Shown here: piece by piece, positions 63,037 to 64,000 of the stretch
Position numbering within the stretch: position 1 is the stretch's first letter
Layout: each line of letters opens with the position of its first letter
Source of the DNA: Luteococcus japonicus
GTDB lineage: Bacteria > Actinomycetota > Actinomycetes > Propionibacteriales > Propionibacteriaceae
Direction of reading: 5' to 3'
NCBI RefSeq assembly: GCF_003752415.1
Contig: NZ_RKHG01000001.1
Span: 558,001-622,000 of the forward strand
Length of the DNA stretch: 64,000 bases
Translations under genes and position numbers: made by a program
The notes under the pieces: generated by a model
What the model saw: the letters and a program-made list of their open reading frames with translations, nothing else
The model's database searches: none
What the model was told of the DNA's origin: nothing

Positions 63037-63052
63037 CAGACATAGGAGATTC

Positions 63053-63226
63053 AACGGGCTGCTGCGCGACTACCTGCCCAAGGGCACGAACCTGGCGGTC
63101 TTCGATCCTGTCGCCATCACCGAGATCCAGCATCAGCTCAACGAACGGCCCCGTCGTAGCCTCGACTGGCAGTCCCCTCAGCAGCTCTTCGCTACCCTGC
63201 AGAACACACCCGTGTTGCAACGATGA
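63053..63226 (+). pseudogene. IS30-family transposase, 3' part
   Basis: 57 codons and a stop: NGLLRDYLPKGTNLAVFDPV, ITEIQHQLNERPRRSLDWQS, QQLFATLQNTPVLQR. This is the standard end of IS30 transposases and picks up exactly after NENT of the 5' part. Confidence 0.9.
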
Positions 63227-63315
63227 CTGAAACCCACCCGGTCTGGCTGGGCCCCGGTTGGGTGCGAGAAGCCAACCCAGAGTGAACTCCGGGCAGCTTA
63301 TGGGGGCAGTTCATG

Positions 63316-64000
63316 TCAGTGGTGTCGGCGCAGGCGCAGGGAGTTGGTGATGACGCTCACCGAACTGAGGGCCATGGCGGCTGCGGCGATCATCGGGGAC
63401 AACAGCCAGCCGAAGGCGGGGTAGAGCACTCCCGCGGCGATCGGAATGCCGATGACGTTGTAGATGAATGCGAACAGCAGGTTCTGCTTGATGTTGCGCA
63501 TAGTGTCGACGGACAGGTCGCGGGCCTTGACCAGGGCTGCGAGGTCGCCGCCGAGGAGGGTCACGTCTGCGCTCTCGATGGCGACGTCGGTCCCGGTGCC
63601 CATGGCGACGCCAACGTCCGCCCCGGCCAGGGCAGGGGCGTCGTTGACGCCGTCACCGGCCATCGCGACCGTGTGACCTTGCTCCTGGAACCGCTGGACG
63701 TGCCCATGCTTCTGATCCGGAAGCACGTCCGCGATCACCTCGTCGATGTGGAGCTCGTCGGCGATGGCGTGGGCGGTGGTGGCGTTGTCCCCAGTCAGCA
63801 TCACGATCCGCATGCCACGGTGACGTAGGTCGTCGATGGCCTGGGCGGTGGTGGGCTTGAGTGGGTCGGCGATGGCCAGGATGCTTGCAGGCTGACCATC
63901 GACAGTCACGATGACGGCAGTGGCTCCTTGGCGACGGAAGGCGTCGATGTCGTCGGTCAGGGGGGTCGTGTCGGCATGCTGGGTCGTGAGGAAGGCAGGG
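63316..64000 (-). CDS. Heavy-metal P-type ATPase, C-terminal part (5' end outside window)
   Basis: About 228 residues visible; the frame is open to the window edge. P-type features: [59 protein letters not shown] (hinge motif), [20 protein letters not shown] and two final helices ([40 protein letters not shown]) ending LRLRRHH. The TM helix with YN...IP and the M..SS..V..NSLRL end point to a copper-type (CopA-like) P1B ATPase, but the CPC motif lies outside the window. Confidence 0.9.
   Translation of the reverse strand, partial: PAFLTTQHADTTPLTDDIDAFRRQGATAVIVTVDGQPASILAIADPLKPTTAQAIDDLRHRGMRIVMLTGDNATTAHAIADELHIDEVIADVLPDQKHGHVQRFQEQGHTVAMAGDGVNDAPALAGADVGVAMGTGTDVAIESADVTLLGGDLAALVKARDLSVDTMRNIKQNLLFAFIYNVIGIPIAAGVLYPAFGWLLSPMIAAAAMALSSVSVITNSLRLRRHH

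Larger units (their letters stand above)
57701..63227 (+). mobile_element. IS30-family element split by 4.26 kb of nested insertion sequences
   Basis: Left end GTGATCGTTGCAACACCTGA (57701) and right end, read inward, TCATCGTTGCAACACGGG (63227 to 63210) form inverted repeats sharing ATCGTTGCAACAC. Its transposase gene starts at 57736, is broken after 58791, and resumes at 63053 with the exact missing C-terminus. Exact outer ends beyond these repeats were not fixed. Confidence 0.85.

Noticed and set aside
1-64000. CRISPR array, tRNA or rRNA genes
   Set aside because: No regularly spaced repeats with spacers, no tRNA-like cloverleaf with CCA region and no rRNA signature sequence noticed; a covariance scan would be decisive.

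Overview
High-GC actinobacterial DNA, probably from an accessory region (a conjugative element with neighbouring islands). The actinobacterial call rests on about 65-70% GC with codon bias to G/C third positions, a mycothiol-dependent maleylpyruvate-isomerase-type enzyme, an SCO6880-type conjugation protein, a MobF relaxase with a Toprim tail, and a Sec-secreted WapA-like Rhs protein. Genus cannot be assigned. No rRNA, tRNA or CRISPR array was seen.

Region 1 (1-15.4 kb): the 3' end of a MobF relaxase gene, then on the minus strand a polymorphic-toxin locus. A complete secreted Rhs/YD-repeat protein (2191 aa) is followed by a small membrane protein (candidate immunity), a short unknown gene, and a train of silent or alternative Rhs tips. 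Each tip carries a copy of the Rhs core, a different C-terminal toxin and its own small membrane protein. Two tip cassettes are well preserved; the second was cut from its upstream gene by an ISL3-family element with a clean 8-bp target duplication. A third is decayed.

Region 2 (16.2-36.2 kb): conjugation module on the minus strand, tightly overlapped: HTH protein, ParA-like protein, small membrane (pilin-like) protein, VirB8-like protein, VirB6/TrbL-like protein, SCO6880-type protein, VirB4-like ATPase, three-domain cell-wall hydrolase; then after a 7.5-kb block of unrelated cargo (AraC, two VOC proteins, DHFR-like reductase, TetR regulators, GNAT, hydrolase, WYL regulator, SRPBCC, NIPSNAP remnant) a small membrane protein, VirD4-type coupling protein, unknown protein and sigma factor.

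Region 3 (36.4-49.6 kb): small metabolic and regulatory genes, an HXXEE gene pair with a divergent TetR, gene remnants beside an IS110-family element, a TetR-controlled ABC-2 exporter, an 802-bp direct repeat flanking a cytidine-deaminase-like gene, an SGNH hydrolase and a RelE/antitoxin pair with a palindromic operator.

Region 4 (50.1-57.6 kb): a compact four-gene type II CBASS antiphage operon (CD-NTase, Cap2 E1/E2 protein, Cap3 JAMM peptidase, and an effector resembling a PD-(D/E)XK nuclease and lacking an obvious SAVED domain), then a MOSC gene with an in-frame amber codon, a small serine recombinase with its own repeat region, a pentapeptide protein, a GNAT and an FGE-like protein.

Region 5 (57.7-63.2 kb): nested insertion sequences. 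An IS30-type transposase gene is split by 4.26 kb holding two IS110-family elements, the first itself split by an IS3-family element. The window ends in the C-terminal part of a metal-transporting P-type ATPase gene.
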